In this document: piece after piece, positions 15,154 to 15,411 of the stretch
How positions within the stretch are numbered: position 1 is the stretch's first letter
How the letters are laid out: each line of letters begins with the position of its first letter
DNA from: an uncultured Azospirillum sp.
GTDB taxonomy: Bacteria; Pseudomonadota; Alphaproteobacteria; RF32; CAG-239
Assembly (NCBI GenBank): GCA_900539605.1
Contig: UQCS01000034.1
Span: 1-15,411, forward strand
DNA length: 15,411 nucleotides
Direction of reading: 5' to 3'
Translations under genes and position numbers: made by a program
Notes under the pieces: generated by a model
What the model saw: only the letters and a program-made list of their open reading frames with translations
The model's database searches: none
What the model was told of the DNA's origin: nothing

Positions 15154-15180
15154 TCTAAACGTTGTGAGACAACGTTTAGA
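15154..15180. repeat. 12-bp perfect hairpin after the tgt operon
   Basis: TCTAAACGTTGT (15154-15165) and ACAACGTTTAGA (15169-15180) pair exactly around a GAG loop, 28 bases beyond the SpmAB stop. No U tract follows on either strand, so as an intrinsic terminator it would be incomplete. The bases just before it, CGTTTTAG (15144-15151), can compete for the left arm, so two exclusive folds are possible. Confidence 0.7.
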
Positions 15181-15207
15181 TGGCAAAATGGACTATTGCA
15201 AAAAAAG

Positions 15208-15284
15208 GTACGTTAAAATGCAAGGAAAAGCAAGACCAAAAATCAAGCCTTAGCGAAGAAATTTTGTGCAGCAAAATAACGTAC
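15208..15284. repeat. Branched inverted repeat (candidate dispersed repeat or structured RNA)
   Basis: Outer arms GTACGTTA (15208-15215) and TAACGTAC (15277-15284) are exact complements. Inside are two further hairpins: GCAAGG (15220-15225) with CCTTAGC (15248-15254, one bulged base), and ATTTTG (15261-15266) with CAAAAT (15272-15277) around TGCAG. Together they can form a three-way junction, apart from one shared base at 15277. It contains no open reading frame of note. Confidence 0.45.
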
Positions 15285-15332
15285 AATATTTTCAATCACC
15301 TAACCTAACCATTTTAATAAAGGGGAATGATT

Positions 15333-15411
15333 ATGAAAATATTGGGCAGAACTTTAGCAGTATGTATGCTGTTGGCATGCGGCTGCATTTGGAGTGCCGG
15401 CAATGTTTCGG
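15333..15411 (+). CDS. Start of a secreted protein or lipoprotein gene, cut by the window end
   Basis: The first 26 codons of a gene running off the right edge. AGGGGAA (15321-15327) lies 5 bases before the ATG; an in-frame ATG at 15327 overlaps that site and is unlikely. The peptide has a basic start (MKILGR) and a hydrophobic run at 7-16 with LLAC placing C16 at a possible lipobox. Alternatively, cleavage by signal peptidase I after IWSA (residue 21) would also fit. Nothing of the mature domain is visible, so no function can be given. Confidence 0.6.
   Translation, partial: MKILGRTLAVCMLLACGCIWSAGNVS

Noticed and set aside
15300..15316. CCTAACCTAACC short tandem repeat
   Set aside because: Only two and a half units of five bases; no evidence of a functional repeat.

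Overview
The window reads as a stretch of ordinary chromosome from a Gram-negative bacterium, most likely an alphaproteobacterium of moderate GC content, possibly an uncultured host-associated one. That placement rests on the alphaproteobacterial look of the Tgt signature (PTRSGRT-QAFT), the class IIB aldolase, the PhoB-type regulator and the two lipoprotein or secretion signals. It is an inference from protein flavour, not a phylogeny. I see no rRNA, tRNA, CRISPR array, transposase, phage gene or toxin-antitoxin pair.

Layout, left to right. At 55-1206 (+) lies a TrmA/RumA-family iron-sulfur RNA uracil-C5 methyltransferase. A near-consensus promoter at 1226-1254 starts a small operon of an unknown lipoprotein (1290-1784) and transketolase tkt (1802-3778), closed by a strong intrinsic terminator. 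Class II aldolase fba (3915-4964) follows as a single-gene unit with its own promoter and terminator. Next come a COG2509-type FAD-dependent dehydrogenase (5110-6699, +) and, convergent to it, a ferritin-like diiron protein (6911-7438, -). The intergenic region between them holds a 26-bp perfect palindrome whose poly-U side serves the ferritin transcript. Divergent from the ferritin gene are rpe (7563-8198) and a PhoB-type response regulator (8238-8945).

Two small unknown genes then face each other: a multi-pass membrane protein with a Cys-rich loop (9028-9447, +) and a single-anchor protein (9519-9923, -). Each has its own near-consensus sigma-70 promoter, and they share one bidirectional terminator. 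Both have AT-rich leaders without a Shine-Dalgarno sequence.

From 10078 to 15126 (+) runs a tightly packed operon: tgt (queuosine tRNA modification), a LOG-family nucleotide phosphoribohydrolase with a long helical C-terminal tail, an MsbA-like half-size ABC exporter, and a fused SpmA-SpmB Gate-domain membrane protein. Starts and stops overlap or lie within a few bases. The 206-bp gap after it holds a 12-bp perfect hairpin and a branched inverted repeat that could be a dispersed repeat or structured RNA. The window ends inside the first codons of a secreted or lipoprotein gene (from 15333).

Functionally, tkt, fba and rpe link glycolysis and the non-oxidative pentose phosphate pathway. The least ordinary parts are the tgt-LOG-ABC-SpmAB operon, the two convergent unknown genes and the structured gap at 15127-15332. 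No clearly new defence or mobile system is visible.
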